Below are positions 1-7,917 of a stretch of 64,000 nucleotides of DNA, piece after piece. This stretch comes from Nostoc linckia NIES-25. Its GTDB lineage: Bacteria > Cyanobacteriota > Cyanobacteriia > Cyanobacteriales > Nostocaceae. The notes under the pieces were generated by a model. That model made no database searches. It saw only the letters and a program-made list of their open reading frames with translations, and was not told where the DNA came from. Numbering within the stretch: the stretch's first letter is position 1; the number at the start of each line of letters is the position of its first letter. The stretch spans positions 1,611,836 to 1,675,835 of the forward strand of contig NZ_AP018222.1 in NCBI RefSeq assembly GCF_002368035.1, written 5' to 3'. The translations under genes and the position numbers were made by a program.

Positions 1-1
1 A

Positions 2-232
2 CCAGCACCCGCACCAGCACCCGCACCAGCACCAGCACCCGCACCAGCGCCAGCACCAGCACCAGTACCTGCGCCCGCACCAGCACCTACACCCGCGCCA
101 CCTTACTATCAACCTCCTGCACCTCAACCCAAACAAGTACCTGAACCTAATACAACCGCAGCATTAGGATTATTAGGCTTGGGTGTTTTCGGACTCAAGA
201 AGAAAAACAAAAAAAATACTTCCGAAAGTTAA
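2..232 (+). CDS. PEP-CTERM sorted secreted protein, C-terminal part
   Basis: Only the last 76 residues are in the window; the gene begins upstream. The visible part opens with about 30 residues of alternating Pro-Ala, then a Tyr/Pro/Gln-rich linker. It ends with the motif VPEPNT, a hydrophobic stretch of Leu, Gly and Ala, and a Lys-rich tail. This tripartite end is the PEP-CTERM sorting signal, which in known systems is recognised by an exosortase that processes exported proteins at the membrane. The Pro-Ala stretch looks like a stiff spacer in the cell envelope. The function of the missing N-terminal domain cannot be seen. Confidence 0.8.
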   Translation, partial: PAPAPAPAPAPAPAPAPAPAPVPAPAPAPTPAPPYYQPPAPQPKQVPEPNTTAALGLLGLGVFGLKKKNKKNTSES

Positions 233-598
233 ACTAGACTGCTGAGTTTTAGCAGTAACATAGCTTAAATCTGGGTTTAGAGGAGCGCAAGCACTTCTAA
301 ACCATTTTTTGTTAGATGGAAGAAATACGAAACTAGAACTCACTTAGATAATTTCTGCTTTTTAACTATAGAAATCGAGTTGGATTCCTGAAATTGCTTG
401 GCTTATTACATAACAAGCAAAATGCAATAGAATTCTAGAAGATTAAGGGATACTAAGTTTTTTCAAAAATCAAATAGGAATCCTGTAGCGCTTAGTAGTG
501 AAAAAATTTGAGCAACACAAACAATGACAATAATCTGCGAATCCACAGTCACTGCCAAAGTTCTAAAATAAGAAGTATTAAATCAATTTGAGGACTTT
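233..598. other. Intergenic stretch without a recognised gene
   Basis: This AT-rich gap between the PEP-CTERM gene and glutaredoxin holds no convincing coding frame. The promoter of the downstream glutaredoxin gene should lie here. I see no repeat or strong hairpin. Confidence 0.5.
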
Positions 599-871
599 AT
601 GGCTGCAAAAGTAGAAATTTACACTTGGAGGACTTGCCCATTTTGCATTCGTGCTAAAAGTTTGCTGAAAAAAAAGGGAGTTGAATTTGTCGAATACAGC
701 ATCGACGGAGATGAGGCAGCTAGAAACAAAATGGCTCAAAGAGCAAATGGACGCCGTTCTTTACCGCAAATTTTCATCAATGATGAGCATGTTGGTGGTT
801 GTGATGATATCCACGCTTTAGACAATCAAGGCAAGCTAGATGAATTACTAGCTTCAAGCAATAGCGTTTAG
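599..871 (+). CDS. grxC: Glutaredoxin 3 type (dithiol)
   Basis: A 90-residue single-domain glutaredoxin that reduces disulfides and glutathione mixed disulfides in the cytoplasm at the expense of glutathione. The redox motif Cys-Pro-Phe-Cys occupies residues 13-16. The cis-proline segment SLPQIFIN and the glycine pair of HVGGCDD, both used for glutathione binding, follow in their usual places. Length is normal for bacterial GrxC. A GAGGA element just before the ATG supports this start. It is followed by glutathione synthetase, a functional pairing conserved in heterocyst-forming cyanobacteria. Confidence 0.93.
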   Translation: MAAKVEIYTWRTCPFCIRAKSLLKKKGVEFVEYSIDGDEAARNKMAQRANGRRSLPQIFINDEHVGGCDDIHALDNQGKLDELLASSNSV

Positions 872-1097
872 ATTCAAAAGGTATTGCAAACCCTGGCGAC
901 AAGCCGCTGGACACACACGGTAGTCCCTACAATTCTTGAAAAGCAAGGCGCTGCCTGATTTACAGACTTTTTGTCTACCAAAAGCGGCGTCTATCAAGAT
1001 ATTAGCTTCCAATTTCTGCGTATACGTCAATTGGTGAGAACATCAGGAGATAATGATTGAATAACCATTTAATTTTCTGGTGATTGAGGCAGACAGC

Positions 1098-2072
1098 GTG
1101 AAACTTGCTTTTATCATTGATCCCATCCATCAGCTTGACCCGTGTCATGATACCAGCGTTGCCCTGATGGAAGCAGCGCAAATCCTGGGACATGAAGTTT
1201 GGGTCACTCAGGCAAATCTGCTGAGTGTGGTGGAGGGCAAAGCTTGGGCTGTCCTACAGCAAGTCGAACTTGTACAAGTGCAGTTGGTTGAGGGACGTTG
1301 GGTAGCGGCGAATCCTTGGTATAAGTTGAGCGAACGCTTCTTCGCTTCTTTAGAAACAATGGACGCCGTATTCATGCGGACAGATCCACCTGTTAATGAT
1401 TCCTACCTGTATGCCACATATATTCTGGATTACATTGACCAAAACAAAACTTTGGTAATCAATAATCCTAGCGGTATTCGAGGCGCAAATGAAAAAATGT
1501 ATGCGCTGCAATTTACCAAAGCGGTTCCAGAAACCATTGTTAGTACTGATAAGCAGTTTATCCGGCAATTTGTGGAAGCAAAGGGGACTACGGTTCTTAA
1601 ACCATTGGGTAACAAAGCTGGGGAAGGAATTTTGATTTTGCAATCAGGCGATCGCAATTTCAACTCCATTATTGAACTCAGCACTCTCCAAGGTAAAGTA
1701 CCAGTAATGGTGCAGACCTATCTACCACAGGCAAAAGAAGGAGATAAGCGAATTATTTTACTCAATGGCGAACCCATAGGTGCCCTCAATCGCCTTTCTA
1801 GCGGCACTGATTTTCGCAATAATATGGCAACTGGCGGTACTGTCGCCCAAACCGAAATTACTCCCAGAGAGCATGAAATCTGCACCCAAATAGCTGAACG
1901 TTTACGCCAAGATGGCTTAATTTTTGTGGGTATTGATGTTATCGGTGGTTACCTAACTGAAGTTAACGTCACCAGCCCCACCGGAATTCGTGAGATCGAT
2001 CGCTTAGATGGTACTCGCCTCGGTCATCAGGTGATTCAATGGATTGAACGAATTTTACAAATTAAAAAATAA
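1098..2072 (+). CDS. gshB: Glutathione synthetase
   Basis: ATP-grasp ligase of 324 residues that joins gamma-glutamylcysteine and glycine, the second step of glutathione synthesis. The N-terminal KLAFIIDP strand, the MRTDPP substrate-binding segment and the ATP-grasp motifs around KPLGNKAGEGI and VNVTSPTGIREID are all present. I place the start at the GTG at 1098 because a GAGG ribosome site lies about 9 bases upstream and the protein then begins like other GshB enzymes. An in-frame GTG at 1080 would add six residues but has no such site. It is co-directional with grxC, 226 bases upstream. Confidence 0.95.
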   Translation: MKLAFIIDPIHQLDPCHDTSVALMEAAQILGHEVWVTQANLLSVVEGKAWAVLQQVELVQVQLVEGRWVAANPWYKLSERFFASLETMDAVFMRTDPPVNDSYLYATYILDYIDQNKTLVINNPSGIRGANEKMYALQFTKAVPETIVSTDKQFIRQFVEAKGTTVLKPLGNKAGEGILILQSGDRNFNSIIELSTLQGKVPVMVQTYLPQAKEGDKRIILLNGEPIGALNRLSSGTDFRNNMATGGTVAQTEITPREHEICTQIAERLRQDGLIFVGIDVIGGYLTEVNVTSPTGIREIDRLDGTRLGHQVIQWIERILQIKK

Positions 2073-2478
2073 TTTCTATTTACGTTTTTTTATTTGTGTC
2101 CTATTCTAAGGAAATATACTTAGCTAGGACACTTATTTATTTTTTAAGCTACCTAACAGTAAGTAAATATATTTACTGAGTTAAAGAGATCGCAGCGGTA
2201 AATGTAAGGATATCTACGAGGGGCTAGACCTACATATCCTCAGCCGAGCAGGTCTTCATTTTTTTCTAAAAAAAGCACAGCTAGACATGAAAATCAGCTG
2301 ATTCCTGCCCAAGTTCATTGTGTAAGTAGCTTTGAGAAGTTTCTCTACCAATTAGCAATATTAGGGATGGCAACGTCATTGCTTACCCCTACCTTTGGTA
2401 AAACCCTGAAACTAGCAGATTTTATACAACACTCAGCCTAGTCTTAGACTGGTAAGTTAATCTCAAGTCCAAATTTTC
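2073..2478. other. Convergent gap between gshB and ftsZ
   Basis: The gap lies between the 3' ends of two converging genes. Apart from the hairpin listed separately at 2096-2145 it contains only AT-rich sequence and no credible reading frame. Confidence 0.5.
2096..2145 (+). terminator. Probable terminator of gshB
   Basis: GTGTCCTA at 2096-2103 pairs perfectly with TAGGACAC at 2125-2132. An inner CTAAG/CTTAG pair lies at 2106-2110 and 2119-2123. The hairpin is followed by a T-rich run, TTATTTATTTTTT. It lies 24 bases past the gshB stop, the expected place for an intrinsic terminator. Confidence 0.55.
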
Positions 2479-3780
2479 TTAATTCCGTGGTGTGCGTCGG
2501 TTTTTCAGAAAATCAGGTATATCCAGTCCCAGTTTTTCTTTTGGCTCTGGAATGGGAGCTGGAGGTGGAGTTGGGGTTGGAGGATTAACTGTTGGTTGCT
2601 GTGTTGTCGGTCGTTTGGGAGTATTGGGTGCTACCCGAACGTTAGCCACGCTTTGTTGTGGTGCTGTTTGTACTTCACCTGTAAACCCGGTAGCAATTAC
2701 GGTAATTCTCACCTCACCTTGGAGCCTGTCATCAATTACAGCACCAAAAATAATATTAGCGTTGGGATCGACTACTTCATAGATTGCTTCTGCGGCAGCA
2801 TTTACTTCATGTAAAGTCAGGTCAGTACCACCGGTAATATTAAATACCACACCTCTAGCGCCTTCAATGGAACATTCTAATAAAGGTGAAGAAATAGCTG
2901 CGATCGCCGCTTCTCTGGCTCTAGATTTTCCAGAGCTAACGCCAATTCCCATCAATGCCGATCCTGCATCTGCCATCACAGCTCGCACATCAGCAAAGTC
3001 AACGTTTACCAATCCGGGGATCGTAATGATATCTGAAATACCTTGCACCCCTTGACGCAGTACATCATCTGCATAACGAAAAGCTTCTTGTACGGGGGTT
3101 TGTTCGGGGATCACTTCCAAGAGTTTGTTATTCGGAATAATAATCAGTGTATCTACCCTACTTTTTAGTCCTTCAATACCTTGTTCTGCTTGGCTGGTGC
3201 GGCGGCGTCCCTCAAAAACAAATGGACGGGTAACCACGCCAACAGTCAGAGCACCCATTTCTTTAGCTACTTCTGCCACAATCGGAGCTGCGCCTGTACC
3301 AGTACCGCCTCCCATACCAGCGGTGATAAATACTAAGTCTGCACCCTCTAAAGCCGTGGCAATTTCGTCTCGTGATTCCTCAGCTGCCTTTTGCCCAATG
3401 GCAGGATTACCGCCTGCTCCCAAACCCCGTGTTAGCTTCTGTCCAATTTGTAATCGACTGGGAGCGCCAGCTAAAGTCAAGGCTTGGGCATCAGTATTAA
3501 TTGACCAAAACTCCACACCAGAGACATCAGACTCTATCATCCTGTTAACAGCATTGCCGCCACCACCGCCGACACCAATTACTTTAATGTTGGCAACCCG
3601 GCCGGGGACAATCTCGCCAATGCGGCTATTTTCAGTAGAAATCTTCTTATTATCGTGATTTTGTCCGAAGTTCAATCCAGAGTTAAAGGGATTGGTCGAG
3701 TTAACTGCTATGGAGAAACCGGGCTGTCCGGTAGATTGGGAATCTTTATAGGTAAGTCCTTGGTTATTATCAAGTGTCAT
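2479..3780 (-). CDS. ftsZ: Cell division protein FtsZ
   Basis: Tubulin-like GTPase that polymerises into the division ring. Of 433 residues, about the first 60 are the variable N-terminal extension seen in Nostocales FtsZ. The GTP-binding core follows, with VGGGGGNAVNRM and the tubulin signature GGGTGTG at about 157-163. After the core come a Pro/Thr/Gln-rich linker of about 40 residues and the conserved C-terminal peptide LDIPDFLKNR, which docks membrane-anchoring partners. ftsQ lies upstream on the same strand but 1.07 kb away, so ftsZ probably has its own promoters. Confidence 0.98.
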   Translation of the reverse strand: MTLDNNQGLTYKDSQSTGQPGFSIAVNSTNPFNSGLNFGQNHDNKKISTENSRIGEIVPGRVANIKVIGVGGGGGNAVNRMIESDVSGVEFWSINTDAQALTLAGAPSRLQIGQKLTRGLGAGGNPAIGQKAAEESRDEIATALEGADLVFITAGMGGGTGTGAAPIVAEVAKEMGALTVGVVTRPFVFEGRRRTSQAEQGIEGLKSRVDTLIIIPNNKLLEVIPEQTPVQEAFRYADDVLRQGVQGISDIITIPGLVNVDFADVRAVMADAGSALMGIGVSSGKSRAREAAIAAISSPLLECSIEGARGVVFNITGGTDLTLHEVNAAAEAIYEVVDPNANIIFGAVIDDRLQGEVRITVIATGFTGEVQTAPQQSVANVRVAPNTPKRPTTQQPTVNPPTPTPPPAPIPEPKEKLGLDIPDFLKNRRTPRN

Positions 3781-4847
3781 TGGATTTGTGAGAGGTAGAT
3801 AAACGACTATTTGGGGTGTTATTCAACTAGGAGTCAACTATAGTTTGACATTGCCACAATGTTATGGCAGTGTTTTTTATTGTTTTCACTACTGCCAAGC
3901 CTAACAGAATTCGCTGTGCGAAAATTTACTCTGGGGTAAGGTTTTAAGGTAAGCGATCGCGCAGCGAATTCTACAGAAGTATAATTCCATCTTACGTAGT
4001 CAAATATAGCCACACTACTACAGATATGTCGGAACAACAATAATTTCTGCATAATTATGTTGAATATATTTAAATACCTAGATGTATCTAAAAGCCTTCT
4101 GTATAACTTTAACCAGACATTAATCTGTTCATTTTCTTGGGCAAATGGCATAACTTGTAAGCAAACACTACAGTGGGTTTTATCCGCCTTAATAATATTG
4201 TTAATAGATTTCACCATTGGGGATGATTGCAATTTAAGACACAAAATTTACATGATACTTACTTATCTTGGAGATGTAAGTAAGGAATAATTTGCTTGTC
4301 AGACTATACCTGATTAATTTGTTATTTGGGGAGTCTTAATGGACACTTTGTTGTAGCAATAGTTTAGTGCAAGATGACTATATGAGATGCACCGACAACA
4401 AAACATTAAAATCTCTCTTGCAATGCCCTGTTTGGCCAGTTCCAAAGTGTCCTAAAAAGACCAAAGCCAGAGTATTTTCGGCTCTCCACTTGAATGGCGG
4501 CCTCAACCGTTCTCATCAGTGTTCTCTGCTTGTGAGTCAGATTTTAATGGAAAACTCCAACATTTTTCTCCTTTGAACACTGGCTTGAGTCGAAGAATGT
4601 ATGGGCAGAAAGTGTTTGCACGCTAAATGCCATCATTAGATTGTCTAGCATCTTGCACCCCACTACATAGATATTAGGATCGTAACTGGGGGCTTTTTAC
4701 TCACGATAGAGATTTTATGGTGGATCTTCTCATTTTAATTAGAAGTTAATGCCGATTTTCCTGCGATTTGCGAGAAAGCTAAAAATAATAAAATTTATCA
4801 GCATAAAGCTTCTTAATTTACTAAGAGCGCTCAATACACCGAACACC
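3781..4847. other. Long gene-free region upstream of ftsZ
   Basis: This 1.07-kb AT-rich stretch separates ftsQ from ftsZ. Short open frames occur on both strands (for example 3834-4244 minus and 4367-4576 plus), but they have no ribosome site and no recognisable composition. The region next to the ftsZ start most likely holds its promoters. The string ATGCCCTGTTTGGCC at about 4423 recurs at 7888, so part of it is dispersed repeat sequence. Confidence 0.5.
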
Positions 4848-5702
4848 CTAAATATTTCCAGGTATTTTGGGATTTAATTTGGGATTTTCTTGGTTCATTT
4901 GTACTAATGGAAATTCCGGATTTTTCAAATCAATATACTCTATTTCGCCAGAATTGAGTTTTGCTGTTAAACGGCGCATTTGGGCTAGTACCTTGATTTG
5001 TTCGGATAATTGGGGGCCTGGAGTACCAAGATGTACGTTTCCTAATTCTGTTTTCAAAATTAAATTCGTTGGATTTCGGCAATCAATTTCCATCACTTTT
5101 ACCAAACTTTGGCTAATAGCTTGATGAATTTGAGTCCAATAGAGGCAGTATTGTTTTGGCAATCCAATAACTCTGAGATTGGGTAATTTTCTGTTGGGAT
5201 TGAGTGATGTGTATTTTTCTAAGGGTATCCAGACTCCATTCGCATCTAGTAAGCCAATTGTTACTTTTTTGTTAGTAGTGCCTTGATTTTGGACTGTTGG
5301 TGTTTGAGTCACCGCCACAGGTACTCGTTCTTGGATATCGATGATTAATCCAGGAGGAAATAGGCGGCGTCTAACCATCGCATTAGCAATAGTTGGCTGT
5401 TTCTTCAAAGAGTTGGCGATCGCCGTCGGTTCGATTCGCCACAATGACTGGGGGTAAGATAGCGCCAACAGCGATCTAGTTGTCTCATCCGACAGTAATT
5501 TATTGCCTGATTTCATTACTATTTGCTTAGGAGCTTTGAGCATCCACATTGGTTGGACTGCCACCCACAGCAATCCACTTGCCAAACTGGTAATGGCAAA
5601 GGTTCGCCAAATAGCCTGAATAATTTTCATCTGCCGTTGCCGACGCAATTTTTTACGACGCTGGGCTAGATCCGTGCGGGAAACTGATATTATGCCAGCC
5701 AT
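4848..5702 (-). CDS. ftsQ: Cell division protein FtsQ (DivIB type)
   Basis: Bitopic inner-membrane protein of 284 residues that links the FtsZ ring to the periplasmic septal wall synthases. It has a basic cytoplasmic tail of about 28 residues (RRKKLRRQRQMK), one membrane span at about 30-50, and a POTRA-like domain at about 57-130 ending in LIIDIQERVPVAV. A beta domain at about 150-270 has the EYIDLKNPE segment near its end. Low sequence conservation is usual in cyanobacterial FtsQ. Its position next to ftsZ on the same strand supports the assignment. Confidence 0.88.
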   Translation of the reverse strand: MAGIISVSRTDLAQRRKKLRRQRQMKIIQAIWRTFAITSLASGLLWVAVQPMWMLKAPKQIVMKSGNKLLSDETTRSLLALSYPQSLWRIEPTAIANSLKKQPTIANAMVRRRLFPPGLIIDIQERVPVAVTQTPTVQNQGTTNKKVTIGLLDANGVWIPLEKYTSLNPNRKLPNLRVIGLPKQYCLYWTQIHQAISQSLVKVMEIDCRNPTNLILKTELGNVHLGTPGPQLSEQIKVLAQMRRLTAKLNSGEIEYIDLKNPEFPLVQMNQENPKLNPKIPGNI

Positions 5703-6478
5703 TCAAACCCCTTTTTCCTTGCAGTCCAAATTCCTTGATGTGTTTGTATCATTATTGATTTCAGTAAACACTGTGGGCATCCGTTAGCCGCACTCCTCAA
5801 GACTCTTTTTATTTTTAGTAACACTTTACAGTAACTGTACAAAAATCGTGGCGCTAGCCATTGTTGTTATTAAAGTTTCCGGTGTCCATTTTTAACTGAC
5901 TGTAGTCTTTTTGACAAGTTTTCATCGAACTTTCTTTTGCCAATGATTACAAAATATTAATTTGGATATTTATGATTTTGTTTTATTGACAAATACAATG
6001 TGAAATGATAAACAAGTATTCCCTGGATCTCTGTATAGCTTGCTATAATTCATACCAGTCCTACCTCATCAGCTATACCAACTGAGAATCATCCAGTCTA
6101 GTGGTTTTTTAACTTGGTAACTTAAGCATAAAGATTTGTGCTTAAGTTACCAAGAGGACAAAGGCATAAGGAAAAACCTCTTATCCTAAGCAGTTTCCCT
6201 TACCCTTGTTTTGCTCTTGGTTAAGCCAAAACTAGAGATTGTCAAAACCTCAATAGCAGGTGTAAAAAGGACAGATATGCTTAACGTTATTAGGGTCAAT
6301 TAAATCTCTACCATATACTCACAGTTACTCGTTCCAAGATCGCTAAGAGTACTGTCTGTTGCAAGACACTACCAACTTGCAAACTAAGCGTGTGCCTAAA
6401 TGTAGGCTAGAGATTACTTGTATAAAAAATACGAATTAAACTGCATCTACACACACATTTACATACACCTCAACATAC
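5703..6478. other. Divergent promoter region between ftsQ and the STAND module
   Basis: No credible gene was seen in these 776 bases. They hold the start regions of two divergent transcription units. The only strong structure is the inverted repeat at 6113-6154, listed separately. An AT-rich stretch, TTGTATAAAAAAT near 6418, could serve as a -10 region for the downstream ATPase gene. Confidence 0.45.
6113..6154. repeat. Perfect 16-bp inverted repeat
   Basis: The arm TTGGTAACTTAAGCA at 6114-6128 is repeated as its exact reverse complement at 6139-6153, with a 10-base AT-rich loop. One more C-G pair (6113/6154) closes it. It lies about 325 bases before the STAND ATPase start. There is no T-run behind it, so a regulator-binding site or processed RNA hairpin is as likely as a terminator. 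Confidence 0.7.
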
Positions 6479-7810
6479 ATGAGAATGACATTAAATTTGT
6501 CACGTTTTTATAAAGCATGTAATCCCAGCTACACCTTAAATGTAAGTAACGTGCTAGATCGGCAGTATTACATAGATTTTGCTGATGTACGCGGTTGCAA
6601 GATAGTGGAAGAATTGCAACGGACAATCTGCCGTATTTCTCCGGATGAGCCAACCTGCCAGTTATTTACAGGTCACATTGGCTGTGGCAAATCTACAGAA
6701 TTGCAGCGCCTGAAAACAGAATTAGAATTGGCGGGATTTCATGTGGTTTATTTTGAGTCCAGCCAAGACTTAGACATGGCGGATATTGATGTCAGCGATA
6801 TTTTGCTGAGTGTAGCGCGTCAAGTCAGTGTCAGTTTAGAAGCGATTGGCATCAAACTTAAACCCGGTTACTTTAGCAATTTGTTTAAAGAAGTAGGCGA
6901 CTTTTTGCAAAGTCCCATAGAAATTTCCGCAGAAGCAGAGTTATCCTTAGGAATTGCCAAAATTACCGCCAAAACCAAAGATAGCAACCAGTTGCGTAAT
7001 CAACTGAGGCAATATCTAGAACCACGTACCAATAGTATTTTGCAAGCGATTAACGAAGAAATTCTAGAAAAAGCCGTTAATCAGCTAAAACTGCGGGGTC
7101 AAAAAGGGCTGGTAGTGATTGTAGATAACTTGGATCGAGTGGATATGCGTCCCTTAGCATCAGGGCGATCGCAACCAGAATACCTATTTATCGACCGAGG
7201 CGAACAGTTACGCCGACTCAAATGCCACCTAGTTTACACAATTCCCCTAGCTTTAATTTTTTCTAATGAGTACGAGACATTAAAAAATCGCTTAGGGGGA
7301 GGGATTGCACCTAAAGTATTGCCGATGGTGCTGCTGCGGCAAAGAGATGGTAGTGACTACGAACCAGGGATGTCACTGGTGCGCCAGTTAGTCTTAGCAA
7401 GAGCTTTTCCAGAAGTTCCTTTAGATACAAGACTGTCACTCATTACAGAATTATTCGAGAACCCCCAAACCTTGGATCGTTTATGTCGCGTTAGTGGTGG
7501 TCACATTCGTAACTTATTGGGTTTACTTTATAGCTGTCTGCAACGACAAGATCCGCCTTTTTCTAGCGACTGCTTAGAAGCGGTGATTAAGGATTACCGC
7601 GATGATTTGCTATTAGCTATTGATGAATCCCAATGGGAATTATTGTTTGAAGTCGTGCAACAGCAAAGAGTTAAAGGCGAGTCAGACTATCAAAGCTTAT
7701 TACGAAGCATGTATCTGTTTGAATATCGCGATCCTGTGGGGCGCTGGTTTGGTATCAGTCCAGCCCTAGCAGAAACAGAAAAAGTTTTGGCTTGGCAACA
7801 AAACAAATAA
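6479..7810 (+). CDS. P-loop ATPase, first gene of a STAND-like pair
   Basis: A 443-residue NTPase. The Walker A motif GHIGCGKST is at residues 65-73 and Walker B VVIVDNLD ends at about 219. A sensor-like segment LVYTIPLAL follows, and SGGHIRNLLGL at about 340 fits the helical lid of AAA/KAP-like ATPases. The N-terminal segment with FADVRG before the P-loop is a pattern I recognise from Nostocales proteins, but no function is established. There is no signal peptide or membrane span. The second ATG at 6485 is an equally good start. It lies 107 bases upstream of the giant WD40 protein on the same strand, suggesting they act together. The role is unknown; a regulatory or conflict-system ATPase is my inference. 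Confidence 0.75.
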   Translation: MRMTLNLSRFYKACNPSYTLNVSNVLDRQYYIDFADVRGCKIVEELQRTICRISPDEPTCQLFTGHIGCGKSTELQRLKTELELAGFHVVYFESSQDLDMADIDVSDILLSVARQVSVSLEAIGIKLKPGYFSNLFKEVGDFLQSPIEISAEAELSLGIAKITAKTKDSNQLRNQLRQYLEPRTNSILQAINEEILEKAVNQLKLRGQKGLVVIVDNLDRVDMRPLASGRSQPEYLFIDRGEQLRRLKCHLVYTIPLALIFSNEYETLKNRLGGGIAPKVLPMVLLRQRDGSDYEPGMSLVRQLVLARAFPEVPLDTRLSLITELFENPQTLDRLCRVSGGHIRNLLGLLYSCLQRQDPPFSSDCLEAVIKDYRDDLLLAIDESQWELLFEVVQQQRVKGESDYQSLLRSMYLFEYRDPVGRWFGISPALAETEKVLAWQQNK

Positions 7811-7917
7811 CACTGTTGGGTAAGTTAAGTGTAATTAGTAGTCAATTAGTCATTTGTCCTTTGCAAATAACAAATGACTAATGTCCCATGCCCTGTTTGG
7901 CCAATGTCCCATACCCA

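Noticed and set aside
1350..1684. Minus-strand frames inside gshB
   Set aside because: Shadows of the conserved gshB frame with no expression signals.
3125..3658. Open frame of 177 codons antisense to ftsZ
   Set aside because: It lies fully within the highly conserved ftsZ coding region in the opposite direction, has no ribosome site, and its composition mirrors the codons of ftsZ.
3834..4244. 136-codon minus-strand frame in the ftsZ upstream gap
   Set aside because: No ribosome site, no recognisable family and an odd residue mix; more likely chance in promoter DNA.
4367..4576. 69-codon plus-strand frame in the ftsQ-ftsZ gap
   Set aside because: It contains the dispersed string ATGCCCTGTTTGGCC and has no ribosome site or protein-like pattern.
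7888..7917. Upstream ATG of the WD40 protein as the start
   Set aside because: The ten extra residues are encoded by repeat-like DNA (CCCATGCCCTGTTTGGCC) also found elsewhere; the ATG at 7918 gives a natural start.
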